From positions 372,001 to 436,000 of the forward strand of contig NZ_FPIP01000002.1 in assembly GCF_900119075.1 (NCBI RefSeq): DNA of 64,000 bases, given 5' to 3'. The position numbers and the translations under genes were made by a program. How positions within the stretch are numbered: the stretch's first letter is position 1; the number at the start of each line of letters is the position of its first letter. The notes beneath the pieces were generated by a model that was not told where the DNA came from, did no database searches, and was given only the letters and a program-made list of their open reading frames with translations. Of this stretch, positions 50,644 to 59,102 are shown in pieces. This DNA is from Ruminococcus flavefaciens. GTDB lineage: Bacteria > Bacillota > Clostridia > Oscillospirales > Ruminococcaceae.

Positions 50644-52432
50644 CCGTTTCTCCGCGCTCTATGCGCTCGGCGAGGTCGTTGAGGTACACCCAGCGTTCCA
50701 TTTTTTCGGCAAGCTCGGTTTCAAGGGCTTCCTTTTTGTCGGACAGCTCCTGTAATTTAACATAATCCGAGAAATTTGCTGCGATATCCTTTTCGGCGGC
50801 GGCAATCTGCTCTTCAAGAGAAGCGATATCGTCGTCGATAGTCTCAAATTCACGCTGCTCCTTGAATGAAAAGCGGAGCTTCTTTTTGCCGACGAAAACA
50901 CGCTCTTTCTTTGTGTTTTCCTTTTTGGGCTTGGGAGCTTCATCAGCGTACATTTCCTTGGCTTTTTCGGCATAATCGGAGTAATTGCCGTTGAATCTGG
51001 TACAGATGCCGTTTCTGAACTCAAATATCTCATTTGCCGTTTTATCGAGGAAGTACCTGTCGTGAGACACGACTATAACAGCTCCGCTGAAGCTTTCAAG
51101 GTAGTCTTCCAGTATTGTGAGAGTTGTAATGTCAAGGTCGTTGGTAGGCTCGTCAAGCAGGAGGATATTCGGCGCGGTCATAAGAATTTTCAGCAGATAC
51201 AGCCTTTTTCTCTCGCCGCCCGACAGCTTTTCGATACGGTTCCACTGGAGCTCGGAATTGAACAGGAATCGCTCCAGCATCTGCGACGCTGTAACTGTTC
51301 CGTCGGGAGTGCGGACGATGTCGGCAGTCTCCCTTATGTACTCGATTACGCGCACGGACGGATCCATGGACTCGCACTCCTGAGAGAAATAGCCGATATT
51401 GACGGTATCGCCGAGGATTATCCTGCCCGAATCGGGAGATATATCACCGTGAAGCATTTTCAGAAAAGTGCTCTTGCCTTCGCCGTTGCGTCCGACAATG
51501 CCTATCCTTGCGTCACGGGAGACTATGTAGGAGAAGTCCGTGATAAGGGGCTTTCCGTCTATAGTTTTGCTGATATTCTCAATTTCTATGGTCTTTCTGC
51601 CAAGTCTTGACGATACGGACTGTAGCTGCACCTTTTCCACCGCCACAGGGACTTCGCGGTTTTTAAGCGCCTCGAAGCGCTCTATCCTGTCTTTGGACTT
51701 GGTGCCGCGTGCTCTTGCGCCTCGGCTTATCCATTCAAGCTCTCTGCGGTAGAGAGAGCGGTTCTTGCGTTCGGCAGCCTCTGCGTCAGCTTCGCGCTGA
51801 GCCTTCTGCATGAGGTAGTCGCTGTAGCTGCCCTCGCAGACGTAGAGCTTTCCGCGGTCTATCTCAACAATCTTGCTGCAAATCTTATTGAGGAAGTAAC
51901 GGTCATGAGTTACCATGACGATAGCTCCGCGGTATTTCATCAGCAGGTCTTCAAGGAGCTGAGCTGTCTCGTTGTCGATATGGTTGGTGGGCTCGTCAAG
52001 GAGAAGAACATCGCTGGGCTGTATCAGGGCGGCAGCTATGCCTGCGCGGCGCTTCTCGCCGCCCGAAAGGGTGCTGATATCGCGCTGCTGGTCGGAGATA
52101 CCAAGCTTTTCCAGTATGGATTTTGCTTCGTATTCCTTAGCCTGCCGCAGGTCTTTCGGCAGATGTAAGAGAACCTGTTCGAGAACGCTGCCGCTGTCGC
52201 CGAATTCGGGTATCTGGGGCAGATAGGATATCCTTATGCCGTTAGTTCTGATGATATCGCCGCCGTCGGCTTCTTCAGCGCCTGCAAGTATTTTCAGCAG
52301 GGTGGACTTTCCCGTGCCGTTAATGCCGATGATACCGACCTTGTCTCCCTCGTTGAGAAAGAACGAAACGTCGTCCAGAACCTTGCGTTCCATATATGTC
52401 TTTGATATATTCTGAGCAGTTAATAGTATCAC
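50639..52432 (-). CDS. ABC-F family ATPase
   Basis: 597 aa; GTG start at 52432 after AGGAGA. Two nucleotide-binding domains without membrane parts: Walker A GINGTGKST and GRNGEGKST, signatures LSGGEKRRAGIA and LSGGERKRLYLL, Walker B DVLLLDEPTNH and NILLLDEPTND. The interdomain linker (about 205-270) and a C-terminal coiled coil (about 525-590) fit the Uup/YdiF branch. ABC-F proteins act on ribosomes, in translation or antibiotic protection. Confidence 0.95.
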   Translation of the reverse strand: MILLTAQNISKTYMERKVLDDVSFFLNEGDKVGIIGINGTGKSTLLKILAGAEEADGGDIIRTNGIRISYLPQIPEFGDSGSVLEQVLLHLPKDLRQAKEYEAKSILEKLGISDQQRDISTLSGGEKRRAGIAAALIQPSDVLLLDEPTNHIDNETAQLLEDLLMKYRGAIVMVTHDRYFLNKICSKIVEIDRGKLYVCEGSYSDYLMQKAQREADAEAAERKNRSLYRRELEWISRGARARGTKSKDRIERFEALKNREVPVAVEKVQLQSVSSRLGRKTIEIENISKTIDGKPLITDFSYIVSRDARIGIVGRNGEGKSTFLKMLHGDISPDSGRIILGDTVNIGYFSQECESMDPSVRVIEYIRETADIVRTPDGTVTASQMLERFLFNSELQWNRIEKLSGGERKRLYLLKILMTAPNILLLDEPTNDLDITTLTILEDYLESFSGAVIVVSHDRYFLDKTANEIFEFRNGICTRFNGNYSDYAEKAKEMYADEAPKPKKENTKKERVFVGKKKLRFSFKEQREFETIDDDIASLEEQIAAAEKDIAANFSDYVKLQELSDKKEALETELAEKMERWVYLNDLAERIERGETE

Positions 52433-52537
52433 TGAGACTTCTCCTTGTTATTCAGATTAACAGTATAATCTTATCATATTCTCTCTGAGCTGTCAACTCG
52501 GGTGCTCGGCGGATAAAAAGTTTTTTTCAGTCGGCTA

Positions 52538-52566
52538 TTGACATAGGCTGAAAAAGGTGTTATTAT
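52538..52566 (+). promoter_or_regulatory. Promoter of riboswitch-controlled gene
   Basis: TTGACA (52538-52543), 17-bp spacer, TATTAT (52561-52566). Confidence 0.8.
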
Positions 52567-52572
52567 AAAAGT

Positions 52573-52703
52573 ACCATAAAGAGTGCGTGAGGGACAAGCC
52601 CTGAGACCGCACAGCAACCTGCGTATATGTAAGGTGCTAAAGCTTGAACGATGGGATAATAAAGCGAAACAGCGATCCCGTCGTGACGATGGGGTCGCTT
52701 TTG
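52573..52703 (+). promoter_or_regulatory. SAM riboswitch (S-box-like) with terminator
   Basis: Aptamer at about 52573-52657: AAAGAGTGCG, TGAGGGACAAGCCCTGAGA, CAGCAACC and AAGGTGCTAA match conserved S-box blocks in order; P1 can form from CCAT (52574-52577) and ATGG. The P4 arm looks short, so it may be a variant of the SAM-I class. Platform: CGATGGGAT (52649-52657, the 3' strand of P1) is complementary to ATCCCGTCG (52675-52683), the 5' arm of a terminator AGCGATCCCGTCG / CGATGGGGTCGCT (52671-52699) followed by TTTTG. High SAM would free the terminator: an OFF switch. Confidence 0.85.
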
Positions 52704-52739
52704 TGCTCTTATGGAATATTTTCAAAGGAGTGCATATCT

Positions 52740-53060
52740 ATGCATACTATCAGAGACATTTTATCAGAAGAGGAAAGAGTTTGGCTGTATTTCGACACCG
52801 AGGAGCTTTGCAGGCAGTTTTATGAGGAAACCGACCTCAGATTCGGTGACCTGCCGAAAGAAAAGTGGCAGACAGGCTATGTCATAGGAGCTCACAGCGA
52901 CGGCACTATGGGACACCTTTCGCTTTATGTGTGGTGCAGATCCTTTTCATCGGATTCTCCCACTATTCCCAAGAGGATAGACTACAGGAAGTTCATCAAC
53001 GGCGAGAGCGACTATTACTGTACCGAATCCCATTTCAGAGCCGTTGTTTCAGCAAAATAA
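52740..53060 (+). CDS. SAM-riboswitch-controlled small protein, unknown function
   Basis: 106 aa; ATG at 52740 after AAAGGAG. Soluble, acidic to neutral: MHTIRDILSEEERVWLYFDT, ELCRQFYEETDLRFG, GHLSLYVWCRSF and DYYCTESHFRAVV. I do not recognise the family. It is the only gene behind the riboswitch, so it should rise when SAM is low, pointing to methionine, SAM or methyl-cycle metabolism. It overlaps the convergent pseudouridine synthase gene by 26 bp. Confidence 0.8.
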   Translation: MHTIRDILSEEERVWLYFDTEELCRQFYEETDLRFGDLPKEKWQTGYVIGAHSDGTMGHLSLYVWCRSFSSDSPTIPKRIDYRKFINGESDYYCTESHFRAVVSAK

Positions 53061-53634
53061 CTTCGTTTTCGGTAAGCTGTCGGTATTCGCCCTGTCCGAG
53101 AGAGCTGTCGAGGGGCAGCTCTCCTATCTTATCGCGGCGAAGGTAGAATATCCGACAGCCTACCGCTTCAAGCATACGCTTTACCTGATGTTTTTTGCCC
53201 TCGCAAATGGTGATAGTAGCTGAAAATGCCGCACCGTCGGGATTTTTCATGTAGCGCTCGCGGCGCTCAGCAGGCATGAAGCTTTCAAGCTCGCCGATAC
53301 GGTACTCCCTGTGGAGCTGAAAAACTGCTTCTTTAGCAGTGAATCCTGCCATAGCAATGCCGTTTTCGAGAAGCTGACGCTTCTCCTCGGTCATAGTGCC
53401 GATAGCGTAGAAAAAGTAGGTCTTGCTGATATGGCGGTCAGGCTGCATTATTTTGAAGTCAAGGTCGCCGTCGTCGGTGAGTATCAGCAGTCCGCAGGTG
53501 TCCTTGTCAAGCCTGCCTACAGGGTGGAGCTTTTCCGCAAGTTTGGCAGGAAAGTAGTCCATGACTGTCCTGTGTACCGTGTCAGACCGTGCAGTAACGC
53601 AGCCCTGTGGCTTGTTGAACATATAGTATAGCAT
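53035..53634 (-). CDS. RsuA/RluB/E/F-family pseudouridine synthase
   Basis: 199 aa; ATG at 53634 after AGGTGATG. YYMFNKPQGCVTARSD, HPVGRLDKDTCGLLILTDDG with the catalytic Asp in GRLDKD, KTYFFYAIG and EGKKHQVKRMLEAVG are family signatures. It isomerises uridine in rRNA. The usual N-terminal S4 RNA-binding domain is absent, as in RluE-like members. Confidence 0.92.
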   Translation of the reverse strand: MLYYMFNKPQGCVTARSDTVHRTVMDYFPAKLAEKLHPVGRLDKDTCGLLILTDDGDLDFKIMQPDRHISKTYFFYAIGTMTEEKRQLLENGIAMAGFTAKEAVFQLHREYRIGELESFMPAERRERYMKNPDGAAFSATITICEGKKHQVKRMLEAVGCRIFYLRRDKIGELPLDSSLGQGEYRQLTENEVILLKQRL

Positions 53635-53714
53635 ATCATCACCTGCCTGTATCATTATCAATCACTATTTTAGCATATTATGAAATGAGAGTCAATTTAT
53701 GTGTCGGATAATTC

Positions 53715-53743
53715 TTGAAAATCAGCTGTTACTGTGGTATAAT
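53715..53743 (+). promoter_or_regulatory. Promoter of SGNH lipoprotein gene
   Basis: TTGAAA (53715-53720), 17-bp spacer ending GTGG, TATAAT (53738-53743). Confidence 0.75.
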
Positions 53744-53772
53744 TAAGAAAAACCTGACCGAAAGGAGCGCCT

Positions 53773-54756
53773 ATGTTCAGAAAAATTGCTGCGGCGGTCT
53801 CTGCCGCCATACTGTCAGTCAGCCTCGCTTCCTGTTCAATGACGGAAAAATCCGTCACAGAAGTGGTGAATAATACGGAAGTTCCGCCGAAAATGCTGTT
53901 TCTCGGGGACTCCATAGCGGCAGGCTACGGACTGGAGGGCTATACTGCCGATGATAATTACCACTGCCGCTCCTATTCAAATATCCTCAGGGAAAAGTAC
54001 AATGAGGAGCTCCGCGGCAAATGCGGTCATACAATGGTGAATAAGGCGGTTTCGGGAGCGACTTCCTCAGACCTTATCGGGCAGATACAGAGCGGTCAGC
54101 TTGACAGCGACCTTGCAGACTGCGACGCCGTGGTCATATCTATCGGCGGCAACGACCTGCTGGGGATAATGCTTGACCTGTTCAACAGCATGGGCATAAG
54201 TGAAAGCGGTTCTTTCAATAAGGATAATTTCGACTTTTTCAGTGCGGCGTCCATGTTTCTCAGTATTAACAGCGACGTTGACAAGGCTCTTGACCAATTT
54301 GAGCTGAATATCAAGACCATAGCCGAGGAGCTTGACAGGCGTACCGAGGGCACGGTCTACATACAGACGCTCTATGATCCGCTGGAATACTACAGCAAAT
54401 TCAAGCGCGTTACGGATTTCTCAAATGAAAAGATAGGCAGGCTCAACGAGATAATCACGGAAAATTCCGCCTGCGGCTACAAGGTCATAGACATTGCCGC
54501 AGACTTTGAGGGCAAGGCAGGCAGCCTTACCAACATTGCCGACCTTGATATCCACCCCAATGCAAAGGGACACGAGGTCATAGCCGAGGACGTGGACGCG
54601 GCTTTCCGCGCAACGGGCTTCACGTATACTACTACAGTTTACGGCGACAGACAGCTCTCGTCAGAGGGCAGGATAGCTATTGGCGGTATCATTGCGGCAA
54701 TTGCATTTCTTGCAGTTGTTGGAGCGGCTCTGCTGGTGAGAAAGAAAAAAGAATAA
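53773..54756 (+). CDS. SGNH/GDSL hydrolase lipoprotein with C-terminal membrane helix
   Basis: 327 aa; AAAGGAG site. A lipobox (SVSLASC, Cys at about 21) follows a short signal. Catalytic blocks: FLGDSIAAGYG (Ser), the Gly region KAVSGATSSD, SIGGNDLLG (Asn) and LDIHPNAKGH (Asp/His). An esterase or lipase acting on envelope or polysaccharide esters is likely. The C-terminus has a membrane helix (IGGIIAAIAFLAVVGAALLV) and RKKKE, so it could be anchored at both ends. Confidence 0.88.
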   Translation: MFRKIAAAVSAAILSVSLASCSMTEKSVTEVVNNTEVPPKMLFLGDSIAAGYGLEGYTADDNYHCRSYSNILREKYNEELRGKCGHTMVNKAVSGATSSDLIGQIQSGQLDSDLADCDAVVISIGGNDLLGIMLDLFNSMGISESGSFNKDNFDFFSAASMFLSINSDVDKALDQFELNIKTIAEELDRRTEGTVYIQTLYDPLEYYSKFKRVTDFSNEKIGRLNEIITENSACGYKVIDIAADFEGKAGSLTNIADLDIHPNAKGHEVIAEDVDAAFRATGFTYTTTVYGDRQLSSEGRIAIGGIIAAIAFLAVVGAALLVRKKKE

Positions 54757-54768
54757 CAGGAGACAAAT

Positions 54769-55038
54769 ATGGACAAGGTTCGCAGACATATAATATTTTA
54801 CGGCTATGTGCAGGGCGTGGGCTTCCGCTGGAAGGCTAAGAATACCGCAAGACGATTAGGACTAAGCGGCTGGGTGCGCAATCTTGACGACGGCTCTGTG
54901 GAAATGGAGGCAGAGGGTACGGAGAGAGATATCTCCGACCTTGTTGAGGCTATGGAAAACCACTCATGGGGCAGCGTTGAGCGCATAGAATCGGAGCGAG
55001 TACCCGTTCACGGAGACTACAGCTTTGAGGTAAGATGA
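54769..55038 (+). CDS. acyP: Acylphosphatase
   Basis: 89 aa, typical length. RRHIIFYGYVQGVGFRWKAK contains the phosphate-binding loop YVQGVGFR; GLSGWVRNLDDGSVEMEAEG has the catalytic Asn in WVRN. It hydrolyses acyl phosphates in the cytoplasm. AGGAGAC precedes the ATG; 12 nt after the SGNH gene. Confidence 0.95.
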   Translation: MDKVRRHIIFYGYVQGVGFRWKAKNTARRLGLSGWVRNLDDGSVEMEAEGTERDISDLVEAMENHSWGSVERIESERVPVHGDYSFEVR

Positions 55039-55047
55039 AACAAAAAG

Positions 55048-55080
55048 GGCGCGATAAATTCTTATCGCGCCTGATTTTTT
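55048..55080. terminator. Intrinsic terminator
   Basis: GGCGCGATAA / TTATCGCGCC perfect stem, ATTC loop, then TGATTTTTT; serves the plus operon and abuts the convergent stop. Confidence 0.88.
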
Positions 55081-55885
55081 ATTTGTATTTTTCTGTTCCG
55101 AAGAATACTTTGTCAAAGAATTCCTTAGTCTTTTCCTCGCCGAGCTGTTTTTTGAACACGTTGGTGGAAACTCCGCCCTTTTCAACAAGGTTATCGGAGT
55201 ATTTCTTGGTGAGCTCAAGCTTTACAGCCTTTTCCTCGTCAGAGAGCTCCTCAAGCTCGTTAGCCTTTTCCATGTAGCAGCTGATAGCGTCGCAGAACAT
55301 TTCCTCTATCTTCTCGTCGTCAGCACGCTTGCCTGCCTTATGGAGCGCAACTGTCATCAGGTCGTCGTACCATGCAGGATCGGTGGCAATGTCTTCAAAG
55401 CTGCTGTACTTGTTCTCGAATTCCTTTATTGAAGCAAGTGTTTCGATGTAATCGTCAGCGGTCTTGTCGGGGACGAGGTCGTAGAATTCCACGTAAGACT
55501 TGCGGTTTCCGAGTATATACATGAAGTCCATGGACATCAGCGGCATATTCTTGTCATAAGGCGTGATAACGTAGGAAACCATCTGCATAAAGCCCATATT
55601 TACGGTCATTACGGAAAGATTTCCGATATCCTTGACGTTGTACTGAGAAACGTCGAACTTCATGAGCCCGTACATCTTTATCTGCGAAAACTCGCCTGCG
55701 TCAACAGGTGTGACTTCGGCGTGCTCCGAGAGAGTTTTCATACCCGAGTCGAGAGTCCTGTTCATCACCTTCATGTTCTTTGAAGCATTGAACGCTATAA
55801 AGCCTGCGAGAGCTCCGATAAGCACAACAATGACCAGAAGCACTTTCGGCCATTTCTTTTTCTTCTTAACACTTTGATCCTTCAT
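55079..55885 (-). CDS. Single-pass membrane protein, unknown function
   Basis: 268 aa; ATG at 55885 after AAAGGAG. A basic N-terminus (KDQSVKKKKKWPK) precedes a membrane helix (about 14-34, VLLVIVVLIGALAGFIAFNAS) and an external domain with YGLMKFDVSQYNVKDIGNLSV, MSMDFMYILGNRKSYVEFYDL (in part) and an acidic helical C-terminus. I do not recognise the family. Own transcript. Confidence 0.7.
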   Translation of the reverse strand: MKDQSVKKKKKWPKVLLVIVVLIGALAGFIAFNASKNMKVMNRTLDSGMKTLSEHAEVTPVDAGEFSQIKMYGLMKFDVSQYNVKDIGNLSVMTVNMGFMQMVSYVITPYDKNMPLMSMDFMYILGNRKSYVEFYDLVPDKTADDYIETLASIKEFENKYSSFEDIATDPAWYDDLMTVALHKAGKRADDEKIEEMFCDAISCYMEKANELEELSDEEKAVKLELTKKYSDNLVEKGGVSTNVFKKQLGEEKTKEFFDKVFFGTEKYK

Positions 55886-55994
55886 ATTAAAAATCTCCTT
55901 TATGTCTGAATAACATGACAATTCATTATATCACTGCTGATATGAAATGTCAAGGAAAACAGCATACTTACGTGCGTTGAGCAGATAATAAAAA

Positions 55995-56062
55995 TGTCCG
56001 CAGAGCGGACACCATATTTTTCATTTATTATTTTTAGAGGGCGTGACAAAAGTCACGCCCTC
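55995..56062 (-). terminator. Two hairpins: repeat-like GTCCGC hairpin and terminator of the ABC operon
   Basis: TGTCCGC/GCGGACA (55995-56011) resembles the hairpin in element E (36732-36749). GAGGGCGTGAC / GTCACGCCCTC (56037-56062) followed by TAAAAATAAT on the minus strand is the likely terminator. Confidence 0.65.
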
Positions 56063-56067
56063 GCTGT

Positions 56068-56871
56068 TTATGAACCTGTTCCACTGTAGTTTTTAGCGCC
56101 GTGCATCCATATCTTATAGCTGAGCCAGAAGAACGCAATGCCTATAACAGGCGACAGCCACGACAATACAGGTACTTTTTCGGGACGCAGTATCACAAGG
56201 CTGGGGTAGTATGCGATAAAGGCTATCGGCATAAGGAATGTGAAGATGAATCTGAATACCGAGCTGAATATTGTGATAGGGTATTTAGCGTAGTCTCTGA
56301 ATCTGTACGCTAAATCGAGGACGTAGAATGAGTTCTGTATCCAGAAGCAGGTTGCTGCCGCAGCATTTTGCAGAGCTATCATGATAAGTGAAGCCGTTAT
56401 GAGGAACACTATCAGTTTCAGAAGCATAAGCGGCGTGAAGCCCAGTCCCAGCTTTATCCATGAATAGATAAGAGTTACCAGTCCGAATGCAAGCTGTCCC
56501 AGACCTTTTATGTCGAATACCTCCGACTGATAGTAGAAGAACATATTGATAGGACGGAAACAGTACTTGATGAAGTCGCCTGTGTAGACATTCTGTCTCA
56601 GGCTCCAGTTGTTGTCGAAGAAGCACTGCACTGGAGTCAGTGATATCAGCGAAAAGCCGTAAAGGAACAGCATTTCGTGATAGCTCCAGCCCTTTATGGA
56701 CGGGAAGTTTCGGAATAATATCCAGAAGCTGATAAAGCCTGCCACATTTGTGAATATCATTCCTATAGTTGAGATGATGAAGTCTGCGCGGTAGCTCATT
56801 TTGCTTTTCAGGTCCTGAGCCAGTATCTTGCAGTATATCTTAGCGTAGAAGCGTAAACCTTTTCTTTTCAT
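56068..56871 (-). CDS. ABC-2 type exporter permease (DUF990-like)
   Basis: 267 aa with six membrane helices. SYRADFIISTIGMIFTNVAG, YHEMLFLYGFSLI and GDFIKYCFRPINMFFYYQSE (in pieces) are typical of the paired permeases that accompany a single ATPase of the NatA type. Third gene of the operon; 6 nt from the previous gene. Confidence 0.85.
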   Translation of the reverse strand: MKRKGLRFYAKIYCKILAQDLKSKMSYRADFIISTIGMIFTNVAGFISFWILFRNFPSIKGWSYHEMLFLYGFSLISLTPVQCFFDNNWSLRQNVYTGDFIKYCFRPINMFFYYQSEVFDIKGLGQLAFGLVTLIYSWIKLGLGFTPLMLLKLIVFLITASLIMIALQNAAAATCFWIQNSFYVLDLAYRFRDYAKYPITIFSSVFRFIFTFLMPIAFIAYYPSLVILRPEKVPVLSWLSPVIGIAFFWLSYKIWMHGAKNYSGTGS

Positions 56872-56877
56872 GATACA

Positions 56878-57681
56878 TCAGCCTCCGTTCACAGTTATCT
56901 GTCTCAGTGAGACCTTCCAGAAAAGCTTGCTTATCACCATCATAACGATGCACCAGATAAGCTGAGTTCCCAGAGTGGTGAGCACTGTTTCTGCGGTGGG
57001 AGCACCGTCCAGCAGGATAGTCAGCGGTGCATTGTATATTGACTGGAATGGCAGGTAGTTCACTACGGTTCTGAGTGTGTCGGGGAAGAATGCAAGGGGA
57101 ATGGTCGCGCCCGAAAGCAGAAGAACTATTACCTGCTTCATGATGTTTATGCCCCATATGGACTCGGTGTAGAGACATATGGTACCTACTATGAAGTCAA
57201 TGCTGTAGTTGATAGAAACTGCCATGACTACAGAGAGTACGAAGTAGAGCAGATTTATCCCCATTGGTATAGCTCCGTTTGTAACTATGGCTACAGCAAT
57301 GAATGTAGGCAGGAATGTGAGCAGGAACTTTGCAATAAATGAGCCCGAAAACGACCAGAACAGATACTTTCGGTATTCCATAGGCTTTAAAAGGTCAAGA
57401 ACTATCTTTCCCGACTGGATACTGCGTCCTATCTCCCAGACTGCGTACATCTCCATGAAGTTGAAGAGCGCTGTTGCAAGGACAAGGTATATGAGCGTAT
57501 CCGAAAATGTCATGCCGTTTACCACGTCTGTGCCTGCGGATTCGTATATTGCGTCCCAGAGAAAATACACTACTATGAGATACAGCAGATTTCCGATGAC
57601 CATTACCACGAATGACAGTCGGAACTGCAAGGTCTCCATAATTCCTGCACGGGTGAGGACGAGGTACTTTTTCAGCTTCAT
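56878..57681 (-). CDS. ABC-2 type exporter permease
   Basis: 267 aa with six membrane helices; paralogous to its neighbour in length and layout. SGKIVLDLLKPMEYRKYLFWSF in the cytoplasmic loop matches the GDFIKYCFRP segment of the partner. It forms a heterodimeric channel with the other permease. Its start overlaps the ATPase stop by 4 bp. Confidence 0.85.
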   Translation of the reverse strand: MKLKKYLVLTRAGIMETLQFRLSFVVMVIGNLLYLIVVYFLWDAIYESAGTDVVNGMTFSDTLIYLVLATALFNFMEMYAVWEIGRSIQSGKIVLDLLKPMEYRKYLFWSFSGSFIAKFLLTFLPTFIAVAIVTNGAIPMGINLLYFVLSVVMAVSINYSIDFIVGTICLYTESIWGINIMKQVIVLLLSGATIPLAFFPDTLRTVVNYLPFQSIYNAPLTILLDGAPTAETVLTTLGTQLIWCIVMMVISKLFWKVSLRQITVNGG

Positions 57682-58679
57682 TGTACTCCCTCCTCGTATA
57701 TTTTCTTGATGACCTCCTCTGTGGATATCTCCTCGAGCTGCATATCCCTGATATTGTAGGAGTGCTGGAGCTTTCCGAGAACATCGATGACCTTGGCTTT
57801 TTCCTCGTCAACAAGGACCGATATCCACTCGTCGTCGGCAGATACGGAAAACTCGGGGAGCTCCTTCTGTATGAGCTCAGACTGTTCCTTCAGGTCGCCG
57901 TCAATACGTATTTTTAATGTGCGGTATGAGCCGAAGAAGCCCTTGAGGTGCTCGATATCGTTATCGTAGAGCATTTTGCCCTTGTCGATGATGACTATCC
58001 TCCTGCACAGCGCGTCAACGTCGCCCATATCGTGAGTTGTCAGGATAACGGTAGTGTTCTTTTCCTTGTTCAGCGCATGGATAAGAGTACGTATCTTTGC
58101 TTTCATTGAAACGTCGAGACCGATAGTCGGCTCGTCGAGAAAAACTATCTTAGGATCGTGGAGAAAAGCCGCAAGTATATCGCTGAGGGTACGCTGTCCC
58201 AGAGACATCTGACGTACGGGCTTGTGGAGCAGGGGCTCTATATCCACAAGGGAGCGGTATAGTTTTAGTATGCTGTCGTATTTCTCGTCGGGTATCTGAT
58301 AGATGTCCTTCAGGAGCTTGAATGACTCCACAAGGGGCAGAGCCCACCAGAGCTGAGAGCGCTGACCGAATACGACGCCTATTTCCTGAGCGTTTTTTGA
58401 GCGGTTGTTATAAGGGACATTACCGCCCACAAGTATCTCGCCCGATGTCGGTTCGAGAACGCCTGTCATCATCTTGATAGTAGTGGACTTACCTGCACCG
58501 TTTGGTCCGAGATAACCCACGATCTCGCCCTGCTGAATGGTCATTGAGATGTTGTCCACGGCTCTTACGGTCTTGTAGTCCCTTGAAAACAGGTCTTTGA
58601 GACTGCCCTTGAGTCCTTCATGCCTGTTTAGCACCTTGAATTCCTTGCTTACATTTTTGATTTCGATTATAGCTGACAT
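57678..58679 (-). CDS. ABC transporter ATPase (NatA/CcmA type)
   Basis: 333 aa; ATG at 58679. Walker A GPNGAGKST, Q-loop VVFGQRSQLWW, signature MSLGQRTLSDI (LSGGQ variant SLGQR), Walker B PKIVFLDEPTIGLD and the switch His in TTHDMGD. With the two permeases it would export a small molecule or peptide. The gene directly upstream on the same strand encodes a 28-aa peptide ending EFACTAV, separated by an intrinsic terminator. Confidence 0.93.
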   Translation of the reverse strand: MSAIIEIKNVSKEFKVLNRHEGLKGSLKDLFSRDYKTVRAVDNISMTIQQGEIVGYLGPNGAGKSTTIKMMTGVLEPTSGEILVGGNVPYNNRSKNAQEIGVVFGQRSQLWWALPLVESFKLLKDIYQIPDEKYDSILKLYRSLVDIEPLLHKPVRQMSLGQRTLSDILAAFLHDPKIVFLDEPTIGLDVSMKAKIRTLIHALNKEKNTTVILTTHDMGDVDALCRRIVIIDKGKMLYDNDIEHLKGFFGSYRTLKIRIDGDLKEQSELIQKELPEFSVSADDEWISVLVDEEKAKVIDVLGKLQHSYNIRDMQLEEISTEEVIKKIYEEGVQ

Positions 58680-58708
58680 ATTTACCTCTCTTTTCTTTCT
58701 GCCTGCAA

Positions 58709-58740
58709 TAAAAAAGCGCTCCCACAGAATGCAGGAGCGC
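58709..58740 (-). terminator. Terminator of peptide gene copy 1
   Basis: GCGCTCC / GGAGCGC stem, loop TGCATTCTGTG, then TTTTTT on the minus strand. Nearly identical to 60498-60528. Because it precedes the ABC genes, it may act as an attenuator. Confidence 0.85.
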
Positions 58741-58777
58741 AAAACGTATACCGGTATATAATGCTTAATAAAGCTGA

Positions 58778-58864
58778 TTATACGGCTGTGCAGGCAAACT
58801 CCTTGCTTTGTGATATTTTGTTGTACATTGGTTTGTTATAAGGTCGTGTATATGTTGTTCTCAT
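58778..58864 (-). CDS. Small peptide gene copy 1 (28 aa, C-terminal KEFACTAV)
   Basis: Start after AAAGGAAGGTGAACTTC; product [19 protein letters not shown] plus SKEFACTAV. The promoter, ribosome site, last eight codons and terminator are shared with the copy at 60388-60462, whereas the N-terminal part differs. Conservation of the peptide end in frame up to the stop argues for a translated product: a precursor peptide, signal, or stalling leader. It lies upstream of an ABC exporter. No known family recognised. Confidence 0.7.
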   Translation of the reverse strand: MRTTYTRPYNKPMYNKISQSKEFACTAV

Positions 58865-58897
58865 GAAGTTCACCTTCCTTTCAGTTAATATGAATAC

Positions 58898-58926
58898 ATT
58901 ATACATTACAATTTTTGATTTGTCAA
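58898..58926 (-). promoter_or_regulatory. Promoter of peptide gene copy 1
   Basis: On the minus strand TTGACA (58926-58921), 17-bp spacer, TATAAT (58903-58898): perfect boxes. TTGACAAATC is shared with copy 2. Confidence 0.88.
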
Positions 58927-59028
58927 GGAAAAAAATCCAGTTCGTTAATGTGTTGCTTGTTATACACATAATGTGGAGAACAATAATGCCTTTTCAGATA
59001 AAATGTAAAAATATGAGCAATAATAGAA

Positions 59029-59057
59029 TAGACAATATGTCATCTGAGTGGTATAAT
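59029..59057 (+). promoter_or_regulatory. Promoter of lipoprotein xylanase gene
   Basis: TAGACA (59029-59034), 17-bp spacer ending GTGG, TATAAT (59052-59057). The gap 58927-59028 shows nothing else. Confidence 0.65.
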
Positions 59058-59102
59058 GAACACACAAGGCGACTTGATTTTATTAAAAGAGAGGAAAATC
59101 AT

